From: Rahnella sp. AA
GTDB lineage: Bacteria > Pseudomonadota > Gammaproteobacteria > Enterobacterales > Enterobacteriaceae
Length of the DNA stretch: 64,000 bases
Reading direction: 5' to 3'
NCBI RefSeq assembly: GCF_002834385.1
Contig: NZ_PITQ01000001.1
Location: 930,001-994,000, forward strand
Positions 19,842-29,503 of this stretch are shown piece after piece. Each line of letters starts with the position of its first letter. Position 1 is the stretch's first letter. The position numbers were made by a program, and so were the translations under genes. Under the pieces are notes generated by a model. That model was not told the DNA's origin and ran no database searches. It saw only the letters and a program-made list of their open reading frames with translations.

Positions 19842-20753
19842 ATGACACGCAAAGTGGGGATCATCGGCGCGGGGCATGTCGGCGCTGACGTTGCATTTTC
19901 TTTAGTCACGCAGGGATTGTGTGACGTGATTGTTTTGTTGGATGAAAACGAGCCTAAAGCAGCCAGCCAGGCACTTGAACTACGCGATATGGCCTCGCTC
20001 ACTGTCTCCCGTGTTCAGATTATTGCTAACGATTACAGTGAACTGTCTGACGCTGACGTGCTGGTGGTGGCTGTCGGCCCGAAAACTCTGCTGCGTGAAG
20101 ATCGCCTTGAGGAACTGGCTGAGACCCGTGCTGCCGTGCGTGAAGTTATTCCGCGCGTGATCGCCAGCGGCTTTGGTGGCGTGATTGTCAACATCACCAA
20201 TCCGTGTGATGTCATCACACAGATTATTCAGCAGACCAGTGGTTTTCCGGATACTCAAGTTTTCGGCACCGGCACTTCGCTTGATACCGCCCGCATGAAA
20301 CGCGTTGTGGGTGAGTTCTTTGGGTTTGATCCGAAAAGTGTCACGGGCTATGTGATGGGGGAGCATGGAGAGTCGCAGTTTGTCGCATGGAGCACCGTCA
20401 CCCTTGGCGGGCGTCCGGTTGCAGAACTGGCGGGCGACCGGGATGTTGACTGGGCGAAAATGGACAATGCAGTACGCGGTGGTGGCTGGGAAATCCTGCA
20501 AGGGAAGGGCTGGACCAGTTTTGGTATTGCTACGGCCACTTCGCGTCTGGTGAGTGCAATTTTATCCGATTCGCACAGCGTGTATCCGGTTTCTGCGTGG
20601 GATGACGAATTGAGTGTGTATATCGGACAACCTGCGGTTATCGGTAAGAAAGGTGTGGTACGAACGCTGCAACCGGAACTGACGGCCTATGAGGGTGTGG
20701 CATACCATGCCTCTGCGCGCGTCATCGCCGCTGCGCTGAAATCCGAAAAATAG
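19842..20753 (+). CDS. L-lactate / L-2-hydroxyacid dehydrogenase (LDH/MDH superfamily)
   Basis: A 303-residue NAD-dependent enzyme. The Rossmann motif GIIGAGHVGADVA begins at residue 5. NITNPCDV near 125, GTSLDTAR near 147 and the catalytic-histidine segment MGEHGES near 175 are typical of the LDH/malate dehydrogenase superfamily. The substrate loop (LLREDRLEELAETR near 85) differs from ordinary LDH and resembles L-2-hydroxyisocaproate dehydrogenases, so a branched 2-hydroxy acid is possible. E. coli has fimbrial sfm genes at the same place between folD and argU. Confidence 0.8.
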   Translation: MTRKVGIIGAGHVGADVAFSLVTQGLCDVIVLLDENEPKAASQALELRDMASLTVSRVQIIANDYSELSDADVLVVAVGPKTLLREDRLEELAETRAAVREVIPRVIASGFGGVIVNITNPCDVITQIIQQTSGFPDTQVFGTGTSLDTARMKRVVGEFFGFDPKSVTGYVMGEHGESQFVAWSTVTLGGRPVAELAGDRDVDWAKMDNAVRGGGWEILQGKGWTSFGIATATSRLVSAILSDSHSVYPVSAWDDELSVYIGQPAVIGKKGVVRTLQPELTAYEGVAYHASARVIAAALKSEK

Positions 20754-20899
20754 ACGATACGGATCACATAACATGGCAAAGCAGCCCGGGAGTTACTGCA
20801 AATTGTTCAGGCATTAAGCAGTGAGTTCGAAACCCATTGACTCGACCCGGTCTGCCCGTATAATCCGAACCCGCAACGCTCCTGAAAGGGACAAGCAAT

Positions 20900-20976
20900 G
20901 CGCCCTTAGCTCAGTTGGATAGAGCAACGGCCTTCTAAGCCGTAGGTCACAGGTTCGAGCCCTGTAGGGCGTACCA
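20900..20976 (+). tRNA. argU: tRNA-Arg (anticodon UCU), argU-like
   Basis: The 77-nt gene has a 7-bp acceptor stem (GCGCCCT / AGGGCGT with one G-U), a D-loop containing AGTTGGA, and anticodon stem ACGGC / GCCGT enclosing CTTCTAA with anticodon TCT. A TTCGAGC T-loop and an encoded CCA complete it. It is nearly identical to E. coli argU, and folD and ybcJ lie on its left as in E. coli. argU is the DLP12 prophage attachment site in E. coli. Confidence 0.97.
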
Positions 20977-21210
20977 TTTCTATAGATTCCCAGCCTCCCA
21001 TTTCCTGCAATGCCGAAAGTGGTACTCCGGTCTGAACTAACCAGCTTGCCCACGTATGTCTCTGGTCATTAAAACGGAAGTTTTGGATCCCGGCACGCTT
21101 CAGTGCCAAACGCCATGCCGTATTCGAATCGACACGCAGTTTCCTGACTGCAGCGTAGCAAAATAAGAAATCGTGGATCCCGTCGTAACCGTTATTACGC
21201 CCGGAGCTCT
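20977..21210 (-). pseudogene. Phage integrase (tyrosine recombinase) C-terminal remnant
   Basis: In the minus strand the frame reads [14 protein letters not shown], then [19 protein letters not shown] and GGWESIEMV, the catalytic box II of P22/DLP12-type integrases. The RHxxW residues are kept. Homology stops abruptly at the tRNA 3' end, before the active-site tyrosine segment. No start or N-terminal domain is present upstream. The orientation, with the integrase 3' end facing the tRNA, is that of intD beside argU in E. coli. It is a scar of a lost prophage. Confidence 0.85.
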
Positions 21211-21514
21211 TTCCTGAAGCAATCAGTACCATTTCAACCCCCAAATGGTATATTTTGACCGCCTGTCCCCGTTCCTGATTCTATTTGAAAATTCCCACGC
21301 TATATCTGTCTATGTTTAATTTTCAATTCATTCGAATTTTCACTTTGCTTACTATTTCTTATCTATTAATTATCCATGAGTATGAAATAGAACGATTCTG
21401 GCTAATTTATCTCATGAGGCTTGTTTTATAAAGCCGGAGAAAAGCTGATCAGGATCAATTTTATTGATCTGCAAAGTTATAACATTCCGGAGCTAACTTT
21501 ACTTTGGGTGAAAT
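21211..21514. other. AT-rich intergenic stretch after the integrase remnant
   Basis: About 300 bp of low-GC DNA, lower than neighbouring core genes. No conserved ORF, RNA or clear attachment repeat was recognised. It probably contains the promoter of the yagU homologue. Confidence 0.5.
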
Positions 21515-22078
21515 ATGAAAATAAAAGAGTTATTTGTTATGACTGCTCCGGGAAGGCGCAGATACGGTGTGGCTTTATTTGTCGGTATCATTTCTGGAGT
21601 TATTTCTGCATTTGTAAAATGGGGCGCGGAAGTTCCTTTACCTCCACGTACATTCTCAGGCGGGCGCGACGAGTTTAATCCTCCTTTTATTTTCCTGAGA
21701 GATTACATGGGGATTGACCCGACGCAGGCTATATATCATTTTTCTGAACATATAATAAACCCCGTCCATGTTACTCATATAATATTTTCTCTTGTGTTTG
21801 CTATTGGTTACTGCCTGGTTGCTGAGGTTTTCCCTAAAGTTAAATTATGGCAAGGTGCGCTGGCAGGTATAATCGTCACTGTTATTGTTCACGGGATAAG
21901 TATCCCTTTACTGGGATTAAGCCCTTCATTATCAGAAATCCCGGTCGATGAATATATCTCCGAAATCGTGGGCCATATATTCTGGTTTTGGGCGATTGAA
22001 ATGATCCGCCGTGATTTACGTAACAGAATCACGCATGAACCTGATGCCGAAGTCCCTATCAATTCGCTCTCCCGTTAA
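21515..22078 (+). CDS. yagU: YagU-family (DUF1440) inner membrane protein
   Basis: The 187-residue protein matches E. coli YagU (204) nearly throughout: [27 protein letters not shown] at the N-terminus, [29 protein letters not shown] in the middle, and [20 protein letters not shown] at the C-terminus. About four membrane helices are predicted. E. coli YagU has been linked to acid resistance. A segment after the first helix is shorter than in E. coli. The start ATG follows a GGGTGAAAT site. Confidence 0.9.
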   Translation: MKIKELFVMTAPGRRRYGVALFVGIISGVISAFVKWGAEVPLPPRTFSGGRDEFNPPFIFLRDYMGIDPTQAIYHFSEHIINPVHVTHIIFSLVFAIGYCLVAEVFPKVKLWQGALAGIIVTVIVHGISIPLLGLSPSLSEIPVDEYISEIVGHIFWFWAIEMIRRDLRNRITHEPDAEVPINSLSR

Positions 22079-22097
22079 TACCTTTCGTTTTTCAATG

Positions 22098-22124
22098 AAA
22101 CCACCAGCGCAATACTGGTGGTTT
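22098..22124 (+). terminator. Terminator after yagU
   Basis: A perfect 10-bp stem (AAACCACCAG / CTGGTGGTTT) with a 7-base loop lies 20 bp after the stop; the T-run is short. Confidence 0.65.
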
Positions 22125-22336
22125 ATAGCGTGCTCTTTTCTGTTGGCGCTGTTCGCCTGAAAAGGGGCGTCAGGCTGCCTGCTACTGGTGATCCCGATCA
22201 CAAAAAATCCGGCGCAGCACGATTGTGTATATATGTGCCTTTCCTGCTCTCACCCCAATGATGACTTCTGCTTATCGTAACTGCGGAATGATTTTTTTCT
22301 GATGTCCGTTGCTGTATCCACTTTCCGGAGAAAAAA

Positions 22337-23752
22337 ATGTCGTCATCTGATGTGGCAAAACTGACTGAAAGCCCGCTCAAAAATACCAAGGTTATGAACC
22401 TGTTCGTGTCTTTCGCTGCTGCAATGGCGGGACTACTGTTTGGCCTCGATATTGGTGTGATTTCGGGAGCGCTTCCCTTTATTACCGAACACTTCGTTCT
22501 CAGCAGCAGGCTGCAGGAGTGGGTAGTGAGTATCATGATGCTGGGCGCAGCATTAGGTGCGCTGGCCAATGGCTGGCTCTCTTTCCGGCTGGGGCGCAAG
22601 TACAGCCTGATGGCGGCAGCGCTGCTGTTTATTCTCGGTTCGCTCGGCTCATCCTTCGCTTCTAATGTCGAGATCCTGATGGTATCGCGCCTGATACTGG
22701 GGTTTGCCGTAGGCATTGCGTCTTATACCGCCCCCCTGTATCTGTCTGAAATGGCATCAGAAACTATTCGCGGCAAAATGATTGCGATGTACCAGCTCAT
22801 GGTTACTCTCGGTATTCTGCTGGCGTTTCTTTCTGATACTGCATTCAGCGCCAGCGGAGACTGGCGTGCCATGTTGGGTATTCTGGCGGTCCCTGCATTT
22901 ATACTGATGGTTGCCGTTTGTTTTTTACCCAACAGCCCGCGTTGGCTGGCCGCCAAAGGGCAGCATATTGAGGCTGAGCGCGTGCTGCGGATGCTGCGTG
23001 ATACGTCTGAAAAGGCGCGCCAGGAGCTCAATGAAATTCGTGAAAGTCTGAAACTGAAACAAGGGGGCTGGGGGTTATTCAAAGCTAACAGCAATGTGCG
23101 TCGTGCTGTCGGGCTGGGCATGTTATTACAGGCCATGCAGCAGTTTACCGGCATGAACATCATTATGTATTACGCGCCAAAAATATTTAATCTGGCCGGA
23201 TTCACCAATACGCGACAGCAAATGATTGCGACCATCATTGTGGGGCTGACATTTGTGCTGGCGACGTTTATCGCTATCGGAATGGTTGATAAAGCAGGGC
23301 GCAAACCCGCACTCAAAATAGGATTCAGCGTCATTGCGTTAGGAACGCTGGTGCTGGGTTATTGCCTTCAGCAAATTAATGCAGGATCAACCAGCGTTGG
23401 GCTTTCCTGGCTATCTGTCGGGATGACCATGATGTGCATTGCCGGTTATGCGATGAGCGCTGCGCCGGTCGTCTGGATCCTCTGTTCCGAAATCCAGCCG
23501 TTAAAAAGCCGCGATTTTGGCATCACCTGTTCGACAACCACTAACTGGATTTCCAATATGATTATCGGCGCGACGTTCCTGACGTTGATGGACAATATTG
23601 GTGCCGCAGGGACATTCTGGTTGTACACCGCGCTGAATGTGGTGTTTGTGGTGATAACGTTCATCCTGATACCTGAAACCAAAAACGTCACGCTTGAACA
23701 AATCGAAAGAAATCTTATGGCCGGTAAAAAGCTGCGTGACATCGGGCAGTAA
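22337..23752 (+). CDS. araE: Arabinose:proton symporter AraE
   Basis: A 471-residue MFS sugar porter with 12 membrane helices. Sugar-porter signatures are present: [17 protein letters not shown] near 36, RLGRKYS near 92, [12 protein letters not shown] near 143, [14 protein letters not shown] near 270, and [21 protein letters not shown] at the C-terminus. Over its whole length it follows E. coli AraE more closely than GalP, for example [21 protein letters not shown]. It imports L-arabinose and related sugars with protons. The 258-bp upstream region should hold AraC and CRP sites, but none could be assigned. Confidence 0.9.
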   Translation: MSSSDVAKLTESPLKNTKVMNLFVSFAAAMAGLLFGLDIGVISGALPFITEHFVLSSRLQEWVVSIMMLGAALGALANGWLSFRLGRKYSLMAAALLFILGSLGSSFASNVEILMVSRLILGFAVGIASYTAPLYLSEMASETIRGKMIAMYQLMVTLGILLAFLSDTAFSASGDWRAMLGILAVPAFILMVAVCFLPNSPRWLAAKGQHIEAERVLRMLRDTSEKARQELNEIRESLKLKQGGWGLFKANSNVRRAVGLGMLLQAMQQFTGMNIIMYYAPKIFNLAGFTNTRQQMIATIIVGLTFVLATFIAIGMVDKAGRKPALKIGFSVIALGTLVLGYCLQQINAGSTSVGLSWLSVGMTMMCIAGYAMSAAPVVWILCSEIQPLKSRDFGITCSTTTNWISNMIIGATFLTLMDNIGAAGTFWLYTALNVVFVVITFILIPETKNVTLEQIERNLMAGKKLRDIGQ

Positions 23753-23802
23753 GGCTGACGGAAATTTCATTCCGGATGTGGAATCTGAGCAGGGAGCGGA
23801 AT

Positions 23803-24357
23803 ATGCGAGACTTAATGAAAATGACCCGCGGGATGGATTACCAAATCAATGATGATGAATTGCGCGAAATTCGTTATCAGACCCGCGATATCGTGGATGC
23901 GTTTAACGCGCTGAGCGCCAGACAAACCGTTGAAAAGGATGCGTTGATCAGAAAGATATTTGGCCAGGTCGGGAGCAACGTTCATTTCGAAAAAGGGATG
24001 TGTATTGACTACGGCATGAATACGCATATTGGTGATAACGTTTTTATCAATTTCAATTTCGTATTACTGGATTGCGCGCAGGTCACGATCGGAAATAATG
24101 TCTTTATCGGGCCGGATGTGCAAATTTATACCGCACAACATCCGCTGGATATTAATTTGCGTCGCACACATATCGGCAGCGCCCGACCCGTGCACATTGG
24201 CAACGATGTCTGGATTGGCGGGGGATGCGTGGTTTTGCCGGGGGTAAACATCGGTGATGGCAGCACAATCGGTGCTGGCAGCGTGGTGACCCGTTCAGTT
24301 CCGGCGGGCGTTATCGCCGCCGGGAACCCATGTCGCGTGATAAAAAATATCGGGTGA
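23803..24357 (+). CDS. Maltose/galactoside O-acetyltransferase (Maa/LacA family)
   Basis: The 184-residue protein starts at ATG 23803, with AGGGAG upstream. The N-terminal Mac domain covers about residues 1-55. Hexapeptide repeats of a left-handed beta-helix follow (IGDNVFI, IGNNVFI, IGNDVWI, IGDGSTIGAGSVV). The catalytic histidine is in YTAQHPLD near residue 112. The family acetylates the 6-hydroxyl of sugars with acetyl-CoA, thought to detoxify non-metabolised sugars. It lies 50 bp after araE, suggesting cotranscription with sugar uptake. The family also contains NodL-type enzymes. Confidence 0.82.
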   Translation: MRDLMKMTRGMDYQINDDELREIRYQTRDIVDAFNALSARQTVEKDALIRKIFGQVGSNVHFEKGMCIDYGMNTHIGDNVFINFNFVLLDCAQVTIGNNVFIGPDVQIYTAQHPLDINLRRTHIGSARPVHIGNDVWIGGGCVVLPGVNIGDGSTIGAGSVVTRSVPAGVIAAGNPCRVIKNIG

Positions 24358-24446
24358 TGAGCTGCAATATCGTTTTTAGAAAAATGCACCATACTTGGGG
24401 AAGTGTTCATCCATCCCCCGCTTTGAGCATTTTAAAGGAATGATAT

Positions 24447-25208
24447 ATGCAGCCATTATTAAGTCATCCGGCTTTCTTTTTTGTGGTCTGTTTTGTTTTG
24501 ATGTCGCTGGGCGGTTGTGGAAGTATTTTTGTATTGAGGCGTAAGAAAAAACTGGAAAGTGATGTGCTGGAGGATTTTGGCGTTGTGCAGGCCGCGACGT
24601 TGACATTACTGGCACTGCTGATCGGTTTTAGTTTTTCTATGGCAGTAAGCCGTTACGATCAGCGTAAAAATTATGAAGAAGAAGAGGCGAATGCCATAGG
24701 CACGGAGTATTTGCGGGCAGATCTGGCTCAGGAGGAAAATGCCGGCGAAATTCGCCTTCTGCTTAAAAGTTACCTTGCGCAACGCGTGGCATTTTATCAG
24801 GCTCACGGCAAGGCACAGCTGGATAGGATTGATGCACATACCGGTGTTCTGGAAAACAGGCTCTGGCAGGCGGTATTAGTGGAAGCTAAAAACAACCCGA
24901 CGCCGGTAGTCGCATTGCTGGTGTCTGGTATGAATGATGTGATTAATACGCAGGGCTATACACAGGCAGCCTGGTGGAACCGAATTCCGGTTTCAGCCTG
25001 GGTACTGCTGATGGTTATCGCGTTATTCAGCAGCATGCTGGTGGGATACGGAGCGCGGAGTAATTCGGCCAAAAGTGCGTACTTACTTATCCTGCCGTTG
25101 ATGGTTTCGCTTTCTCTTGCGCTGATCGCCGACATCGACAGCCCCCGGGGCGGGTTGATCCGCGTTGTGCCACAGAATCTGATTAGCCTGCAACACTCTC
25201 TGGGGTAA
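24447..25208 (+). CDS. DUF4239 (bestrophin-like) membrane protein
   Basis: The 253-residue protein has two N-terminal membrane helices (residues 7-30 and about 50-70), a soluble helical middle (about 75-175), and two C-terminal helices (about 180-200 and 207-225). The KLESDVLEDFGVVQAATLTLLALLIGFSFSMA block and the C-terminal DIDSPRGGLIRV are hallmarks of DUF4239, described as bestrophin-like. Anion channel activity is not shown for the family. The segment after the first helix (GGCGSIF) is not a lipobox at a proper distance. Confidence 0.78.
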   Translation: MQPLLSHPAFFFVVCFVLMSLGGCGSIFVLRRKKKLESDVLEDFGVVQAATLTLLALLIGFSFSMAVSRYDQRKNYEEEEANAIGTEYLRADLAQEENAGEIRLLLKSYLAQRVAFYQAHGKAQLDRIDAHTGVLENRLWQAVLVEAKNNPTPVVALLVSGMNDVINTQGYTQAAWWNRIPVSAWVLLMVIALFSSMLVGYGARSNSAKSAYLLILPLMVSLSLALIADIDSPRGGLIRVVPQNLISLQHSLG

Positions 25209-25698
25209 TAACCGGAAGGTAATAATATTCCGTATGCAATATTATTAATATTCAGGCTATTTATACGCATAAAAAAGCCCGCTCCAGGCGGGCTGCAAAT
25301 GCAAAAAATACAATATTTCTTAAAGTGTGCACAGGATGAATTAAAAATTATATAAAATCAATTAATTATTATTAAAAATAAAGAAGGTTCATTTCATGAC
25401 TGCATTGATCAAATATTGATCATTATCCTTTCTGATGTTTTTCTTATTATCAATGCTAAATGGTCCGCTAATAAAAAAATCAGATTTTCTTCAGGTTTAC
25501 GTAACTAAAGTAAGTTATTAAATTTTAGTTAGGGCAAGAATAAAAAAACATTTCACCGCGATTAATGAATGAAACTCATAACCTCATCCCAATTCAGGGA
25601 CTTAATTACGCCGCAATATCCGGTTAAATTCTAAACTCCCTTATGAAATTTACGCCAGTTGCCAGATTTTGGCTGATGGCCAGCCAGAAGAAAATACT
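25209..25698. other. AT-rich gene-free region with one hairpin
   Basis: About 490 bp with no supported gene. A 7-bp stem (AGCCCGC / GCGGGCT) at 25276-25294 has an A-run on its left, so it could terminate minus-strand transcription, though no minus-strand gene is near. The rest is strongly AT-rich, typical of a horizontally acquired or H-NS-bound segment. Short ORFs here lack ribosome-binding sites. Confidence 0.5.
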
Positions 25699-27018
25699 AT
25701 GCGGATGGGCAATATGGAAACGCAGGCTCAGGCTTCTTCGCCAGGGAATATGCTGATGCGTCTTTTTAATGTGCACCAGGGAGAAGGCCGGGCGCTGGTC
25801 TGGGCCGGGCTTTACATTTTTTCGCTATTTCTGGCGTATTACGTCTTGCGCCCCGTACGCGATGAGCTCGGTGTTGCAGGGGGAGTACGACATTTGCCCT
25901 GGCTGTTTACCGGTACATTGCTGGCGATGCTGGCGATAAATCCGCTGTTTGCTGCCGCAGTACGCCGCTGGTCGCGGGAACGATTTATTGCGGTGACTTA
26001 CCGGTTTTTCATGTTCAATCTGCTGATTTTTATGGCGCTGATGCATTTTTCCAGTGCGTCGCAACTGATCTGGGTTGGCAGGGCATTTTTCATCTGGGTA
26101 TCCGTATTCAATCTTTTTGTCGTCTCGGTATTCTGGTCTTTTGTCGTCGATATTTTCGGGCAGGAACAAGGAAAGCGGTTGTTTGGTGTTCTTGCAGCGG
26201 GCGCAACGTTGGGCGGCATCGTGGGTTCCGTGCTGACTGTCAGCCTGGTTGAATTTATTGGTCAGCAGGGGTTGTTACTGATCGCCGTTGTGTTGCTCGA
26301 AGTGGCTGTCATGACGTCCCGGGGGCTGGCGCGCCACAGTGATGCGTTCCATACACCGCTGCAGCGCGAAGATAATCATAAAGCTCTGGGCGGGGGGATT
26401 TTCAGTGGCATGACGCACACTTTCCGCTCGCCGCGGTTACTGGGGATCGCCGTGTTTATGCTGCTTTATAGCATGACATCCACATTTTTGTATTTTCAGC
26501 AGGCAGCAATTGCAGAAAGCGCGTTTGCAGACAGTGCGTCACGCATTGCTTTCTTTGCCAGCATTGATTTTTGGGTTAACAGCCTGACGCTGGCGCTGCA
26601 GCTATTTCTGACCGGCAGGCTAATCAGCTGGTTTGGCGTCGCCGCAACGTTGTGCTCACTGCCATTCATCAGCCTTGCAGGATTTGCCGGTTTAGCCGCA
26701 TGGCCGACGGTGACGGTATTTGTGGTTATTCAGGTGGCGAGGCGGGTCAGTAATTTCGGTCTGGCACGGCCTGCCCGCGAAGTTCTGTTTACCTGGGTTG
26801 TCCGCGAGGATCGCTATAAAGCCAAAAATTTTATCGATACGGTGGTGTACCGCACCGGCGACCAGGTCGCTGGCTGGAGTTACGCCGGTCTGGCTGCGCT
26901 TGGCCTGAGCATGACCGGTGTCTCGCTGGTCGCCGTGCCGCTGTCGGCATTGTGGCTGCTGCTTAGCTTCTGGCTTGGCAGGCAAAAATTTTCTCAACCT
27001 TCTGCTAAGGAGATTTAA
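25699..27018 (+). CDS. MFS-type permease resembling NTP/NDP exchange transporters
   Basis: The 439-residue membrane protein (start chosen at ATG 25699; other in-frame ATGs lie at 25705 and 25714 and a TTG at 25669) has about 11-12 membrane segments. YYVLRPVRDELGVAGG near residue 45 and the central FWSFVVDIFGQEQGKRLFGVLAAGATLGGIVGS block are typical of bacterial relatives of ATP/ADP translocases (COG3202). Such free-living homologues are uncharacterised, so a nucleotide substrate is only a family inference. The next gene starts 1 bp after its stop. Confidence 0.75.
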   Translation: MRMGNMETQAQASSPGNMLMRLFNVHQGEGRALVWAGLYIFSLFLAYYVLRPVRDELGVAGGVRHLPWLFTGTLLAMLAINPLFAAAVRRWSRERFIAVTYRFFMFNLLIFMALMHFSSASQLIWVGRAFFIWVSVFNLFVVSVFWSFVVDIFGQEQGKRLFGVLAAGATLGGIVGSVLTVSLVEFIGQQGLLLIAVVLLEVAVMTSRGLARHSDAFHTPLQREDNHKALGGGIFSGMTHTFRSPRLLGIAVFMLLYSMTSTFLYFQQAAIAESAFADSASRIAFFASIDFWVNSLTLALQLFLTGRLISWFGVAATLCSLPFISLAGFAGLAAWPTVTVFVVIQVARRVSNFGLARPAREVLFTWVVREDRYKAKNFIDTVVYRTGDQVAGWSYAGLAALGLSMTGVSLVAVPLSALWLLLSFWLGRQKFSQPSAKEI

Positions 27019-27019
27019 G

Positions 27020-27772
27020 ATGAAATTCTCACGACGTTCGGTTCTTGGCGCTGCGGGCGCGATGGTGTCTGTCAGTTTGCTGAACGGCATGATCTCTTTT
27101 TCTGCAATGGCCGATGCCCTTAACCCGACCGGTAGCCCTAAACGCATCGGAGTCATCGGCGCGGGCTGGCTGGGCGGAACAGTTGGCAGTGTGTGGGTTA
27201 AAGCGGGGCACGAGGTGATGTTTTCCTCCCGTCACCCTGATGAGCTAAAAAGCATGGTCAGCAAACTCGGGGACAAAGCTTCTGTGGGGACAGTACGCGA
27301 AGCCGCTGAATTTGGTGATGTGCTGTTGTTTGCGGTGCCTTATGCTGCGCTTCCACAGCTTGGAGGCGATCTGGCCGGGCTTATTCGGGGGAAAATCGTA
27401 CTTGATGCCTGCAACTCATCGGCATCTTCTTCCGATGCTCTGACGCGTGAAGCACATGCTAATGGTGATGCAGTCACCACAGCTAAATATCTGGCGGGTG
27501 CCAATGTCGTTCGTGCGTTCAGTGCGGTTGATGCGACGGCCGTTGAGGCATCAGCGGCCAGAAACACTAATAAACTGGGGGTGCCAATAGCGGGTGATGA
27601 CCTTAAAGCTGTGCAGGTGGTGGCTCAGTTAGTCACTGATGCCGGCTGCGTGCCCGTTGTGGTTGGCAAACTGGCTGATGCCACCAGTTTCCAGCGCGGC
27701 GGGCCAGGTTTTCGTGCGAATACCAACGCGCCGGAATTACGTCGTATGCTGAATTTGCCCGCAGAAAGTTGA
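27020..27772 (+). CDS. Tat-exported NADP-binding oxidoreductase (F420-dependent NADP reductase fold)
   Basis: The 250-residue protein starts with a twin-arginine signal (SRRSVLGAAGA, then a hydrophobic stretch ending near AMADA, residue 32). After it comes a Rossmann motif GVIGAGWLGGTVGSVW with SSRHPDELK, the NADP-binding pattern of the F420-dependent NADP reductase/ProC superfamily. The mid-region FAVPYAALPQL and VLDACNS support this. The product would be folded with cofactor before export. The substrate is unknown. AAGGAG overlaps the end of the permease gene, so the two are one transcript. Confidence 0.75.
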   Translation: MKFSRRSVLGAAGAMVSVSLLNGMISFSAMADALNPTGSPKRIGVIGAGWLGGTVGSVWVKAGHEVMFSSRHPDELKSMVSKLGDKASVGTVREAAEFGDVLLFAVPYAALPQLGGDLAGLIRGKIVLDACNSSASSSDALTREAHANGDAVTTAKYLAGANVVRAFSAVDATAVEASAARNTNKLGVPIAGDDLKAVQVVAQLVTDAGCVPVVVGKLADATSFQRGGPGFRANTNAPELRRMLNLPAES

Positions 27773-27780
27773 GTGGCCGT

Positions 27781-27824
27781 ACTGACATAACGGATGGCGG
27801 AAATACCGCTGTCCGTTATGTCAG
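27781..27824. repeat. 44-bp near-perfect palindrome
   Basis: A 14-bp perfect stem (ACTGACATAACGGA / TCCGTTATGTCAGT) continues through two G-U-type pairs and four more pairs, to a 5-base loop AAATA. It lies between two convergent genes. No T-run follows on either strand, so it is unlike a standard terminator. Confidence 0.8.
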
Positions 27825-27848
27825 TGAATGGAAATCAGAAGGGCGGGG

Positions 27849-29072
<1,224 letters not shown>

Positions 29073-29408
29073 ATGCACAGTGAAGTTATTAAATCTCTGA
29101 TAGGTTGGATCGATGAAAATATCGATAAACCTTTGAAAATACGTGATGTCGCTGAAAAGTCAGGCTATTCAAAATGGCATCTGCAAAGAATGTTTCACCA
29201 GGTCATCGGAGAGACTTTAGGCAATTATATTCGCGATCGTAAGCTTGAATTAGCGGCGGATGAACTTCTCCATACAAAGAATGCGGTAATAGATATTTCC
29301 TTTAAGTACGGTTATGACTCACAGCAGTCATTTTCACGGACATTCTCGCGTAAATACAGTTTACCGCCACAGGCATACAGACGGATGCATCAGTCAAATT
29401 TAGCGTAA
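29073..29408 (+). CDS. Small AraC-family activator, RamA/SoxS-like
   Basis: The 111-residue protein is a stand-alone pair of AraC helix-turn-helix motifs (residues about 25-50 and 75-98). Signature blocks are GYSKWHLQRMF, IRDRKLELAADEL, DISFKYGYDSQQSFSRTF and PPQAYRR, as in RamA, MarA and SoxS. These bind mar/sox/rob boxes and raise expression of efflux pumps. It lies 95 bp before an AcrAB-type pump on the same strand, so local activation of the pump is likely. The first codon of the frame is GTG at 29070; ATG at 29073 is preferred. Confidence 0.85.
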   Translation: MHSEVIKSLIGWIDENIDKPLKIRDVAEKSGYSKWHLQRMFHQVIGETLGNYIRDRKLELAADELLHTKNAVIDISFKYGYDSQQSFSRTFSRKYSLPPQAYRRMHQSNLA

Positions 29409-29503
29409 TAACTATTTTATGATTTATTTTTGATTTTATTTTTATTTAACACAAATCCGCTTTTTTAGCGGAAATTCAGTTGGGAATATTGAGGTGGGAA
29501 ACC

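Noticed and set aside
20814..21053. Minus-strand frame reading through the tRNA with [15 protein letters not shown] residues
   Set aside because: This is the well-known spurious peptide from antisense tRNA sequence.
24376..24615. 79-residue minus-strand frame overlapping the start of the DUF4239 gene
   Set aside because: Antisense shadow of the coding frame with no start signal.
25566..25628. 20-residue frame before the MFS permease, considered as leader peptide
   Set aside because: Weak start context and no attenuator structure after it.
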